From the IMG/VR virus record IMGVR_UViG_3300030103_002448, positions 1 through 35,420 of that record: 35,420 bases of DNA; one strand, given 5' to 3'. A program made the position numbers and the translations under genes. Below the pieces are notes generated by a model. That model made no database searches and was not told the DNA's origin. It saw only the letters and a list, made by a program, of their open reading frames with translations. Origin of the DNA: a virus. Below are positions 22,142 to 28,887 of this stretch, one piece after another. Within the stretch, counting starts at the first letter, position 1. Each line of letters opens with the position of its first letter.

Positions 22142-22310
22142 GGTCTTTATTTTTATAATCTTTATATGCTTGTGCTATTCCACTACAACATTCGTAGTAT
22201 TCTAAATCTCTATAATAACGTAATAGATGATGAACTTCTTCTTCACCTAATAAACCTATACACAGAGATAGGTAAGTATCATTGTAACATTCTTCTTTAC
22301 TAAAGTACAT
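22110..22310 (-). CDS. Hypothetical protein, 66 residues
   Basis: It begins MYFSKEECYNDTYLSLCIGL and has a Cys/Tyr-rich helical middle (YYRDLEYYECCSGIAQAYKD) and a charged C-terminus. It overlaps the nuclease gene by 11 bases and the DnaA-like gene by 32 bases. The C-terminal overlap is long but plausible in a densely packed phage. No family is recognised. Four Cys residues could bind metal but no standard motif is seen. Confidence 0.6.
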   Translation of the reverse strand: MYFSKEECYNDTYLSLCIGLLGEEEVHHLLRYYRDLEYYECCSGIAQAYKDYKNKDHELDRANSPE

Positions 22311-23082
22311 CGTACAGATAAAATTCTTTAATTGATTTCTTTTTCTCTATGAAGAAGTCTTTATATATTCTAATAGCTTGTAATGTTTTAATCTTTCCAG
22401 ATTTATAAAAGTCCTTACTGCATTCAAATATACCCAAACATTTGCTATACTTATCGACTACAACAAATGTAAAATTCTTATATGATATATCAAAAAGAGT
22501 ACAGTAAATGTACATCTGCATATCATAGTTCCATTTATCAGCACTCCATCTAAATTTTTGTAGATCACCAGAAGTAGTTTTTAAATCCACAATATAGTCC
22601 CCTCCAAGAATATCTGCTTTTGCACGAAATGGTATATCAGATATTTCTCCTATTGCTGGAACTTCTGTCCTTGCTCCCTTCAACATATCAAGACATTTTG
22701 AATTACCTAAAATAACCTCTGATAAATCTTCAGCCATCCATTGTTCTTTATATGTAAATACATGATTATGTTCAGCCAAAGCTTCTTTATAAACCTTACT
22801 GTTCTTACTAGCAACATCTACAAAGTGTAAATCTTTCCACCTTTCTGGTTCTAATATTTTACAATGGAGCAGCCACCCATCTCTTAATGCTTGATGATTA
22901 TCTCCAGATCTTTCATTTAAACTGTTTTGATATTTTGTAGGAGAATCTAATAGCTTGGTACAGCTAGAGCTAGAAAGTACATTACTCCCAAGATATCCAT
23001 AATAGAAATCATCATCCATCATATTACTTAATAGCTCTTGCTTATCCCAAAACTTACCATCAAATGTTGTTATTGTATTCAT
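22300..23082 (-). CDS. PD-(D/E)XK exonuclease (RecE/exonuclease VIII-like)
   Basis: A 260-residue nuclease-like protein. The core has RAKADILGGDYIVDLKTTSG (Asp157, Asp166, Lys168), the usual D-x(n)-D-x-K site, followed by NYDMQMYIYCTLF, the Q-x-x-x-Y helix seen in PDDEXK exonucleases, where Gln189 lies. Earlier, LSSSSCTKLLDSPTKYQNSL and ALRDGWLLHCKILEPERW match the substrate-entry helices of the RecE-like group. It probably degrades one strand of linear DNA to give 3' ends for the ERF annealing protein encoded upstream at 28.3-28.9 kb. Confidence 0.8.
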   Translation of the reverse strand: MNTITTFDGKFWDKQELLSNMMDDDFYYGYLGSNVLSSSSCTKLLDSPTKYQNSLNERSGDNHQALRDGWLLHCKILEPERWKDLHFVDVASKNSKVYKEALAEHNHVFTYKEQWMAEDLSEVILGNSKCLDMLKGARTEVPAIGEISDIPFRAKADILGGDYIVDLKTTSGDLQKFRWSADKWNYDMQMYIYCTLFDISYKNFTFVVVDKYSKCLGIFECSKDFYKSGKIKTLQAIRIYKDFFIEKKKSIKEFYLYDVL

Positions 23083-23240
23083 ACTAATATTGCTTTAATG
23101 ATTATCTTTTTCATCTCTGGAGATACTTCGGGATCAATCAAATCTTCTTGACATTCCTTTAATAAATTAAGCCTTGCATAAAACTCAACAGCACTATCCT
23201 CGTGATTTAACTGTTTAAATAAATCTTTTGTTTTTCCCAT
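23079..23240 (-). CDS. Small helical protein, 53 residues
   Basis: It begins MGKTKDLFKQLNHEDSAVEF and is acidic and helical throughout, ending MKKIIIKAILV. Its stop overlaps the nuclease start as ATGA, and the gene follows the 56-residue membrane protein gene by two bases, so it belongs to a tight operon. It has no recognisable motif. It might modulate the nuclease, based only on the coupling. Confidence 0.65.
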   Translation of the reverse strand: MGKTKDLFKQLNHEDSAVEFYARLNLLKECQEDLIDPEVSPEMKKIIIKAILV

Positions 23241-23242
23241 AA

Positions 23243-23413
23243 TTATTGTATTTGATCTAATATATATTTTATTGCCTTCTCTATATAATGTATAGAAAAA
23301 GCAAAAGGAGTTACTATAACATTTAAGATAAAGTCAACTATAAATAATATAACTATAGCAATGAACAGAATAAGGTTCTGTGGGCTAAAAAGAATAAGTT
23401 TAAGCGTTTTCAT
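23243..23413 (-). CDS. Small membrane protein, 56 residues
   Basis: It starts MKTLKLILFSPQNLILFIAI and has one or two hydrophobic helices (LILFIAIVILFIVDFILNVI, then VTPFAFSIHYIEKAI). The C-terminus is polar. The gene is the first after the promoter at 23429-23458. Single-span proteins expressed in the early region can affect host membrane or exclude superinfecting phages, but no such motif is seen. Confidence 0.65.
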   Translation of the reverse strand: MKTLKLILFSPQNLILFIAIVILFIVDFILNVIVTPFAFSIHYIEKAIKYILDQIQ

Positions 23414-23428
23414 TGTTTATCTTTTCAA

Positions 23429-23458
23429 CAAAGATATAACAATTTTTGAACTGACAAA
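23429..23458 (-). promoter_or_regulatory. Bacteroidetes-type promoter inside the early region
   Basis: On the minus strand TTTG (23458-23455), an 18-base spacer and TATCTTTG (23436-23429) match TTTG...TAnnTTTG. The spacer starts TCAGTTCAAAA, a variant of the shared motif (GCAGTTCTAAA elsewhere). It is 16 bases upstream of the membrane protein gene at 23243-23413 and would boost the genes from there to terL. Confidence 0.75.
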
Positions 23459-23464
23459 AGAATA

Positions 23465-23620
23465 TTATTTTTTTGGAGTAAATTGATCTTTCCATATTGT
23501 TTGACAAACTGCAAATCTCTGGTCTCTGTCATTATATTCAGCCCCCATCTTTGCATTCCCCATACATCTTCTGGTGAAATCTTTATTCGTCTCGTACTTC
23601 TTTGGTTTTAAAAGCGGCAT
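23465..23620 (-). CDS. Small protein with DxDQRxAVC motif, 51 residues
   Basis: It begins MPLLKPKKYETNKDFTRRCM and contains the segment YNDRDQRFAVCQTIWKDQF. The DQR-x-AVC-x-x-W motif with a preceding C-M pair is usually part of larger phage capsid or protease proteins; here it is a separate gene. It overlaps the upstream 43-residue gene by 38 bases in another frame. The stop lies just before the 23.43 kb promoter. A link to capsid maturation is suggested by the motif, but early-region placement argues for another role. Function unknown. Confidence 0.7.
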   Translation of the reverse strand: MPLLKPKKYETNKDFTRRCMGNAKMGAEYNDRDQRFAVCQTIWKDQFTPKK

Positions 23621-23714
23621 CTTCTAATCTTTTTATTTTTTCTAAAGCTACGACAAGAGCTTGTTGTGTGATTTTAATGTCGTGTTTCATTTTAAATAAC
23701 TCTGATTCTTTCAT
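23583..23714 (-). CDS. Small coiled-coil protein, 43 residues
   Basis: It begins MKESELFKMKHDIKITQQAL and is a single charged helix (VVALEKIKRLEDAAFKTKEV). The start overlaps the stop of the upstream endonuclease-like gene as ATGA. Overlap with the next small gene is 38 bases. No domain is recognised. The helix has leucine-type spacing, so oligomerisation is possible. Confidence 0.55.
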   Translation of the reverse strand: MKESELFKMKHDIKITQQALVVALEKIKRLEDAAFKTKEVRDE

Positions 23715-24214
23715 TTGTTTATACTATATAATTTATAATTCTCAATCTCCCAGTTATCAGCATCTAATTTAAATGAAGTTCCATTATCTCTAGTTCTAAT
23801 AAAACCCTTCTTATAAAGTTTAGCTTCATCTAGAAATTCCTTTTTAGTTATCCATCCACATACCCATAGATTTTTAGTCCTAGTATTTACAGAGCAAAAC
23901 ATAAAAGCATCTGCTTTATGATTTCTTTGATAATCTACAAAATTATTAACGTAGTGAGGTCTTGGATTTACAGCTCTCTCCATAGATTTTATATCTACCT
24001 TATATCCATTCCATTCTATATCATACCCTCCATCAAATCCATTTAACATCATAGGTTTAAAACCAAGATATTTCCTTACTACATTCTCTGAAACAACTCC
24101 GATAAATTGTTGTCTTGGCGATCCATCATACTTCCCTCTCCTACCAAAGTTTTTATTTTTAGTAAGTTTCCTAGAATATTCTATTATGTTTTGATCTATA
24201 TGAAGTTCTATCAC
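23711..24214 (-). CDS. PD-(D/E)XK-like endonuclease or resolvase-like protein
   Basis: A 167-residue protein with FGRRGKYDGSPRQQFIGVVS (about 23-42), then SENVVRKYLGFKP, GFDGGYDIEWNGYKVDIKSM (about 59-78, with Asp64, Asp74 and Lys76 in D...D-x-K arrangement), a strand DAFMFCSVNTRTKNLWVCGW and a C-terminal region. The glutamate before YDIEW, the DIKS segment and the strand order fit an endonuclease fold. It lies among replication and repair genes and is coupled to its neighbours by ATGA overlaps. The substrate is unknown. It might cut host DNA or resolve branched DNA. Confidence 0.6.
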   Translation of the reverse strand: MIELHIDQNIIEYSRKLTKNKNFGRRGKYDGSPRQQFIGVVSENVVRKYLGFKPMMLNGFDGGYDIEWNGYKVDIKSMERAVNPRPHYVNNFVDYQRNHKADAFMFCSVNTRTKNLWVCGWITKKEFLDEAKLYKKGFIRTRDNGTSFKLDADNWEIENYKLYSINK

Positions 24215-24477
24215 TTGTTTAGATTCTTAATTTTCTCTAGGTACAGTATAAAATCCATAGCTTCTTCTTGAGCGTGTTGAATCCATTTGTAGAACCCATC
24301 TGGATTATCATGAAGGGTAGTTCCATACTTTAATATGCCGTCTCTAGATCTAGATCTAAAACTATCTATTACCCTTTCAACTACAGGATCTTTAGGTAAA
24401 TGTTTATATCCTGTTGAATCTGAAGTCCATTCACCAGATTCTATCATCTCATTATATTTTTTTACACTATCACTCAT
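24211..24477 (-). CDS. MazG-like / nucleotide pyrophosphohydrolase-family protein
   Basis: An 88-residue all-alpha protein. The core reads RSRDGILKYGTTLHDNP followed by WIQHAQEEAMDFILYLEKI. The KYG-T-L and H-x-x-E-E-x-x-D pattern is that of short all-alpha NTP pyrophosphohydrolase-like proteins in phages. The two Glu and the Asp would bind Mg. Such enzymes hydrolyse dNTPs or lower (p)ppGpp-like signals. The protein is shorter than full MazG and has only the second helix pair, so activity is uncertain. Confidence 0.6.
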   Translation of the reverse strand: MSDSVKKYNEMIESGEWTSDSTGYKHLPKDPVVERVIDSFRSRSRDGILKYGTTLHDNPDGFYKWIQHAQEEAMDFILYLEKIKNLNK

Positions 24478-24899
24478 TGCTTATCATATTCTTTATAAAC
24501 TCTTTCTAACTTCTTATATACATTATTCAAGAAACAAGACCCACAAGAAGTCATTTCAACATTATCTTTAAATATTCTATTATAAACGTCTAATAAAGCT
24601 TCCTGCTCATTTGGTTTTATCTGGGGGTGTCTAGTCTCAAAGAACTTTGATAAGAAGTTATATTCCTTCTCGTTTAAACATTCTGGTTTTTGATAAGGAA
24701 ATACTTTATTTAAAATCTCACGTCTATCGGAGCAGCCACAATCCTCTCCAGCTATAAACTTCACAGCCTTATCTATTCCTACAGCTTTAAACACTTTTTC
24801 TACTGTATCACCTAAACCTGTTGATTTAGTCTTTTGATTTCGATTTAAGGTACTTCCTGTATTCTTCAATCGCCCCTTCCCTGATTTTTTTCTTGCCAT
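24474..24899 (-). CDS. Conserved hypothetical protein with two Cys pairs, 141 residues
   Basis: The N-terminus is Lys/Thr/Ser-rich. The core starts at about residue 28 (GLGDTVEKVFKAVGIDKAVK), followed by EDCGCSDRREILNKVFPYQK and a C-terminal MTSCGSCFLNNVYKKLERVY. The Cys-x-Cys and Cys-x-x-Cys pairs could form a zinc site. It overlaps the sigma-like gene by 74 bases in another frame, so translation may start later than 24899, but no other ATG precedes the core. The family occurs, as I recall, in Bacteroidetes phages; the function is unknown. Confidence 0.6.
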   Translation of the reverse strand: MARKKSGKGRLKNTGSTLNRNQKTKSTGLGDTVEKVFKAVGIDKAVKFIAGEDCGCSDRREILNKVFPYQKPECLNEKEYNFLSKFFETRHPQIKPNEQEALLDVYNRIFKDNVEMTSCGSCFLNNVYKKLERVYKEYDKQ

Positions 24900-25374
24900 T
24901 ACTTAATGTATTAAAAATTGAACTTAAACTTATTTTAGTTTCTCTTGATATCTTCCTCATACTCATCTGGTTAAAGAAATGTATATTAAATATCTTTTTA
25001 TCATACCAATACCAGTTTTGAGTTATCTTATCTATCCTGTCAAAGATCTCATCAAATTTTTTCTTTTGCTGTTCTAAACTTTCTGGAAGAAGTATTTCTT
25101 CTATATCTTTTTGATCATCGATATACACAGTATTCTTCTTATTTAGATGATGTTTAGATAAATATAAGTTACGAAGAGTTACATAAACATAATATGTATT
25201 AACCTCTATTTCGTTATACAATATCTTTTTAGGGTTAGTTACATAATCTGTAATTCTAATATACATCTGCTGAACTAACTCGTTAGCATCCTCTGGAGAG
25301 ACTCCAAATGATTTTGCCATATTGATCCAGTCATTGTGCTTTTCAGCTAGTATATCTATTACTCTTTTCTCCAA
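24826..25374 (-). CDS. Sigma factor-like (ECF-type) DNA-binding protein
   Basis: A 182-residue protein. Residues about 13-78 look like sigma region 2: SPEDANELVQQMYIRI, then EVNTYYVYVTLRNLYLSKHH. Residues about 137-175 form a region 4-like helix-turn-helix (FNQMSMRKISRETKISLSSI). The acidic/Lys linker between them is long. Such proteins may direct RNA polymerase to phage promoters or act in other DNA contacts. It is a candidate for recognising the AT-rich element that precedes the primase and tail operons. Full sigma function is not shown, since region 2.4 is not strongly conserved. Confidence 0.6.
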   Translation of the reverse strand: MEKRVIDILAEKHNDWINMAKSFGVSPEDANELVQQMYIRITDYVTNPKKILYNEIEVNTYYVYVTLRNLYLSKHHLNKKNTVYIDDQKDIEEILLPESLEQQKKKFDEIFDRIDKITQNWYWYDKKIFNIHFFNQMSMRKISRETKISLSSIFNTLSNGKKKIREGAIEEYRKYLKSKSKD

Positions 25375-25514
25375 ACGTGAAATGATATTCCGATTACACC
25401 GATAAGAAATTGAAATAGATGTTCTGTCTCATCAGATTCTATTTCATCCATTTTTGAATTCCAATAATTGAATCCAACACTAAACCCATAAATGGGGAAA
25501 AGTTGAAAATACAT
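25359..25514 (-). CDS. Small protein with hydrophobic segments, 51 residues
   Basis: It begins MYFQLFPIYGFSVGFNYWNS and has a central acidic part (MDEIESDETEHLFQFL), then a hydrophobic tail (IGVIGISFHVWRKE). It overlaps the sigma-like gene start by 16 bases and starts three bases after the stop of the RusA-like gene. The sequence could be a membrane-associated peptide. The family is unnamed to me. Confidence 0.6.
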   Translation of the reverse strand: MYFQLFPIYGFSVGFNYWNSKMDEIESDETEHLFQFLIGVIGISFHVWRKE

Positions 25515-25517
25515 ATT

Positions 25518-25907
25518 TTATAATTTAGTTATCATTACATCTAATCTAGGGTCTTGTTTATCAATTCCCATGTAACAAGAATTAACCTCCACAACAGTAG
25601 ATAAATCATCAGATTCAATACAACCTCTATCAACCATAGCATCTTGAAAAAACTTATCTATTACCGATATCACATTCATTAGGTCTCTAGTTCTCTTATC
25701 AGGAGCAAAATAAAAGTATTCTATTTTTACTTTACCCTCAATCTTAAAATCTAATTTATCAAATACTTCACTTTTAAATCTACGTTTAATATCATTACTA
25801 ACTTGATAATGCCAATTACGATAATTATTCAAAGTTAACCATTTTCTTTTATTACTCCGATTCGTTATGAATAATGGGAGTGACATTGTTATTACATCTT
25901 TCTTCAT
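25518..25907 (-). CDS. rusA: RusA-like Holliday junction resolvase
   Basis: A 129-residue protein with the RusA core: FYFAPDKRTRDLMNVISVID (about 65-84) then KFFQDAMVDRGCIESDDLST. The pattern of Asp70, Asp75, Asp84, Asp89 and the DD pair near 100-101 supports a metal-dependent dimeric resolvase that cuts four-way junctions formed during replication and recombination. Its start lies inside the end of the primase-helicase gene (56-base overlap). The ATG at 25886 (MSLPLFITNR) is an alternative start and would look more typical for the family. Confidence 0.8.
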   Translation of the reverse strand: MKKDVITMSLPLFITNRSNKRKWLTLNNYRNWHYQVSNDIKRRFKSEVFDKLDFKIEGKVKIEYFYFAPDKRTRDLMNVISVIDKFFQDAMVDRGCIESDDLSTVVEVNSCYMGIDKQDPRLDVMITKL

Positions 25908-27603
25908 CTATCTCTGTGAAAGGGGTTTTGTTATTAAAGTAATAACGCTGCTCTTTTATGTTGAATTGTATATTCTCAACATCTTGAGGATATCCTACTA
26001 ATTTCTGTTTCTTAATCTTCTGTGAACCAAAGATAACAGATTTATCTGAAAAGTCAACTGCCCTATTTGGTCTCCAAACATATAATAGATTATCACACTT
26101 ATTTGCAAACTCACTTCCTCCCTTAACATAGTTAACATCTGGTTTTGGATATCTACCAGTTTCATCTCTTCTTGGAGTAACTTGATGTGCTACTAAATGA
26201 ACAGAAACTTTATTGTCAATAGCAAATCTTTTAAGCTCTGCCATAAACCTAGATATATATAAATCCTCTCGCTCTCCATTCATTATCTTATGGTGAACTG
26301 TATTGTATGGGTCAATTATTAAACTATTAATTCCTCTAGATCTTACTAAATATTTCGCTTTATCAAATATAGTATCAAGTAAAAAATACTTATTAGGATA
26401 TATTAAATAGAAATGTTTTTTAGCAAATTGCATTCCTTCCTTCATCTCATCAATAGACATTTGATGTGGGTATTTTGGATTTGTTGATTTACCAATATAC
26501 ATCTCTATTAAATCATTATAGAAATCTGTCATTGGCATATTTTCTGGAGAGAAAACAGCAAACTTATAATCTTCTTTAGCAGCCTTTACAACACACAACT
26601 GATTTAAGAATAAACTTTTACCCTCATTTTGATATCCTGTCCAAACATTTACCTCACCATTTCTCCAAGTCCATGCAGCATCTACTTGAGGAACATAGGT
26701 AGTTGTTCCCATATCTTGACCTTTATGATATCCAGCTAATAAATCATCTTCAACATCATCTAGTGAAAAGATACCCTCCACTTTAGGTGTTTCAGCTAAT
26801 TTAAGCCTCTCTAATAGACTTTCTTTACCTTCTTGGAGTAATACCTCATTAGCATCTTTAAAAGGGCTAAAATCGACTATTTTACATTTCTCTACTCCAA
26901 TACGTCTAATTAGTTCCTTTTCTAGATATCGACCATTCTCGTCATTATCAACTGCTATATAAACGCATTTAGATACTTCAAAGACGTTATAACAATTGTC
27001 TATACACTCTAACTTCTTTGATATATTCTTATCTGCTGTATTAGGCGCTCCCATATTTACAGATGTATGGGTATTTACACCAGCAACTTCCCAAGACAAT
27101 GAATCTATCTCTCCCTCACAAATAACTATTGGAGTTTTATTAACTACTCCATCATAGTTATATATAATTGGCTCTGCATCTTTAGATTGTGTAAAGAACT
27201 TTCCATCTATACCTCTAGTTTTGTAATTGACTATTTCTCCATCACGATAGTATGGGAATACGATTATATCTCCTCTTTTAGTTGATTTAATCCTGTTATT
27301 TCTAATAACATCATCAGTTATACCTCTAGAATTTAAATATTCTTTACCCTTTTTATTTAAAGGTTGTAATAAGTTTTCATTAGGCACTTTATATACCTTT
27401 GGTTCTTCCATTTTGTTTTTGTTTAAATTACCTTTAAAACCACATTTATGACATAAAAATACTCCCTTATCTAAATTAATTGCTAAACATTTATCTTTAT
27501 AATGGGTTTTACCAATCTTTATACAATTCGGACAAGTTACTTTAACTTCAGTTCTTGCAGTATTAGGTAGTGTTATTCCTAATTCATTTAGTTTATCTAA
27601 CAT
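25852..27603 (-). CDS. Bifunctional primase-helicase (T7 gp4/Twinkle-like)
   Basis: A 583-residue replication protein. The N-terminal zinc finger uses CPNC (24-27) and CHKC (51-54). A TOPRIM primase domain has VICEGEIDSLS (160-170, Glu163) and VDNDENG (218-224, Asp219 and Asp221). The helicase domain has Walker A GYQNEGKS (323-330), Walker B LIIDPYN (428-434) and a following VHLVAHQVTPRR (468-479). It should unwind DNA at the fork and make primers. Because no DNA polymerase gene is present, it probably works with the host polymerase. The gene is preceded by an AT-rich region with inverted repeats. Confidence 0.92.
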   Translation of the reverse strand: MLDKLNELGITLPNTARTEVKVTCPNCIKIGKTHYKDKCLAINLDKGVFLCHKCGFKGNLNKNKMEEPKVYKVPNENLLQPLNKKGKEYLNSRGITDDVIRNNRIKSTKRGDIIVFPYYRDGEIVNYKTRGIDGKFFTQSKDAEPIIYNYDGVVNKTPIVICEGEIDSLSWEVAGVNTHTSVNMGAPNTADKNISKKLECIDNCYNVFEVSKCVYIAVDNDENGRYLEKELIRRIGVEKCKIVDFSPFKDANEVLLQEGKESLLERLKLAETPKVEGIFSLDDVEDDLLAGYHKGQDMGTTTYVPQVDAAWTWRNGEVNVWTGYQNEGKSLFLNQLCVVKAAKEDYKFAVFSPENMPMTDFYNDLIEMYIGKSTNPKYPHQMSIDEMKEGMQFAKKHFYLIYPNKYFLLDTIFDKAKYLVRSRGINSLIIDPYNTVHHKIMNGEREDLYISRFMAELKRFAIDNKVSVHLVAHQVTPRRDETGRYPKPDVNYVKGGSEFANKCDNLLYVWRPNRAVDFSDKSVIFGSQKIKKQKLVGYPQDVENIQFNIKEQRYYFNNKTPFTEIDEERCNNNVTPIIHNESE

Positions 27604-27717
27604 ATAGTTTTATTTTTAATATATAGTACTATATATAAAACAATATATAACTATATATAAAATTATTATATAGTTATATATATATTATATGTCTGCCGTT
27701 TTGGCAGTTGTAAGGAC
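27604..27717. promoter_or_regulatory. AT-rich control region before the primase-helicase gene, with element copy B
   Basis: It contains a perfect 14-bp inverted repeat (TATATAACTATATA at 27644-27657 with its complement at 27667-27680, nine-base spacer), a palindrome CTGCCGTTTTGGCAG at 27693-27707 and the 39-bp element copy B at 27679-27717. The last part overlaps the 3' end of the winged-helix gene, which stops at 27685. A typical TAnnTTTG promoter is absent. The region may be an origin, a phage-specific promoter, or both. Confidence 0.65.
27679..27717. repeat. 39-bp dispersed repeat, copy B
   Basis: It matches 16182-16220 at 33 of 39 positions. Part of it encodes the last residues of the winged-helix protein, so the DNA carries both coding and probable regulatory content. 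The palindrome in its centre is also found, in inverted orientation, at 16095-16107. Confidence 0.75.
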
Positions 27718-27987
27718 TCTTATGGTTCTAAATTTACCATGACCCCTACCTGATGCTTTTGTTTCACGTTTTATTAGATTCTTACCCTCCAAATCATTAA
27801 GAATTCTATATAAAGTTCTTTCACTTACATTCAATGTTTCTGATAGTGAATTACTACTTGCAAAGCAATATGGCTTTACTCCTTTACATAATGATTTTAT
27901 ATGGGAGAAAACCATAAGTTCGTTATTTGTAAGTCCCTTCATTTTTAAATCTATATTAACGTATTTAACTTTGTTTTTTTTACTCAT
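27685..27987 (-). CDS. Winged-helix DNA-binding protein (replication organiser or regulator)
   Basis: A 100-residue protein. After a basic strand (VKYVNIDLKMKGLTNNELMV) it has SHIKSLCKG, then a helix-turn-helix: SNSLSETLNVSERTLYRIL followed by DLEGKNLIKRETKASGRGHG. This is the winged-helix fold used by phage replisome organisers and MarR/GntR-like regulators. It lies between SSB-like and primase genes, so it may be an origin-binding protein. The 39-bp element at its 3' end could be its own target. I cannot tell activator, repressor or initiator apart from sequence. Confidence 0.7.
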   Translation of the reverse strand: MSKKNKVKYVNIDLKMKGLTNNELMVFSHIKSLCKGVKPYCFASSNSLSETLNVSERTLYRILNDLEGKNLIKRETKASGRGHGKFRTIRVLTTAKTADI

Positions 27988-28000
27988 AATAATAAAATTA

Positions 28001-28022
28001 AAGGGGAGTGTTAACCCCCCTT
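28001..28022 (-). terminator. Weak terminator or attenuator before the winged-helix gene
   Basis: On the minus strand a 6-bp stem (AAGGGG with CCCCTT) around a loop of about ten bases is followed by an interrupted T-rich stretch (TAATTTTATTATT). It sits in the 42-base gap between the SSB-like gene and the winged-helix gene. It might reduce expression of downstream genes or serve as an RNA-processing site. Confidence 0.5.
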
Positions 28023-28029
28023 AAATCAG

Positions 28030-28296
28030 CTAGAATGGTAAATCTACCTCTTCAACATTACTATCAGCTTTGGTTTTAGCTTTAGCTGGATCTGGCTTGT
28101 AATCATTTATCCATACGCTATGAGTTTTCCCATACTGATCAGTCTCTTTTAAACTACCTATAGTTAACTTAACATAATGTTCTCCCTTATACTCAAACCA
28201 ATTACCTTCTAGTTGACTTTTTTTAATGGATATGTTAATCATATCGTAGTTCCCTACTTTCTTGCCGTTACCGACATACTTTCTATCTTTATTCAT
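28030..28296 (-). CDS. Small single-strand-binding-like protein, 88 residues
   Basis: A beta-rich protein with NYDMINISIKKSQLEGNWFE followed by YKGEHYVKLTIGSLKETDQY and VWINDYKPDP. It ends NVEEVDLPF: an acidic stretch closing in a hydrophobic Leu-Pro-Phe, the same plan as the DDIPF tail with which bacterial SSB recruits partners. The fold looks like a small OB barrel. It is next to the annealing protein and before the primase. It could be a phage SSB or a replisome adapter. The full family match was not tested. Confidence 0.6.
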   Translation of the reverse strand: MNKDRKYVGNGKKVGNYDMINISIKKSQLEGNWFEYKGEHYVKLTIGSLKETDQYGKTHSVWINDYKPDPAKAKTKADSNVEEVDLPF

Positions 28297-28298
28297 AA

Positions 28299-28850
28299 TT
28301 ATAATTCTAATAATTTTGCTACTTCTTTACTAACTTTATACTTCTTTCTAATATCAGTCAAGGAGAAGCCCTCTTGCATTGCTTTTCTAGCATTGTTAAA
28401 CTGAACAGAATCTTTTTGCAACCAAGCTTTACCTGACTCAATAGGAGTTACTGGAGTATCATGTTTATTAGTTGCATCAGCATCTTTGGTATCGTCTATC
28501 AAAAACAATCCATTAAGAGCATACTTTCTAGCATAACTACTAGAAGCTCCAAAAGATTGTGCTATATCCATACCTTTCTTATTTATGTTTATACCAGCTT
28601 GAGCCTTGACAGAAATGCTTTTTTCTCCATCTGAAATAACAGCAATAGCTTGTATAAAATATAAATCACCTAATTGGATCGTCTCATCAGTAAGATTAAC
28701 TGTGAGTTTATGCTCTAATAGTATTGGTTTTACAGCCTCTAGAATATCTTCACAGCTTCTATAATTATAATTACCAAAATTATTACGTTGATTTTTCGGT
28801 GCTTTCAGTCTCCCCTGAATATCCACCAGTTTTTCATTAATTGTTTTCAT
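28299..28850 (-). CDS. erf: ERF-family single-strand annealing protein
   Basis: A 183-residue protein with KPILLEHKLTVNLTDETIQL (about 41-60), the middle strands, and GASSSYARKYALNGLFLIDD (101-120), which is the ERF signature region. A Lys/Asp linker leads to a short C-terminal helical domain ending VSKEVAKLLEL. ERF proteins anneal complementary single strands in recombination and in circularising linear phage DNA. Its partner is probably the exonuclease at 22300-23082. It is the first gene of the early operon, behind the promoter at 28856-28887. Confidence 0.85.
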   Translation of the reverse strand: MKTINEKLVDIQGRLKAPKNQRNNFGNYNYRSCEDILEAVKPILLEHKLTVNLTDETIQLGDLYFIQAIAVISDGEKSISVKAQAGININKKGMDIAQSFGASSSYARKYALNGLFLIDDTKDADATNKHDTPVTPIESGKAWLQKDSVQFNNARKAMQEGFSLTDIRKKYKVSKEVAKLLEL

Positions 28851-28855
28851 AAAGA

Positions 28856-28887
28856 CAAATATATAATATTATTTTAGAAGTGCCAAA
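28856..28887 (-). promoter_or_regulatory. Early promoter ahead of the ERF gene
   Basis: On the minus strand TTTG (28887-28884), a 20-base spacer and TATATTTG (28863-28856) match the Bacteroidetes consensus. The spacer starts GCACTTCTAAA, close to the shared 16-bp motif. The ERF start codon is six bases downstream of the -7 box, so the message would be leaderless or have a very short leader. The -33 box overlaps the T run of the upstream terminator. Confidence 0.85.
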
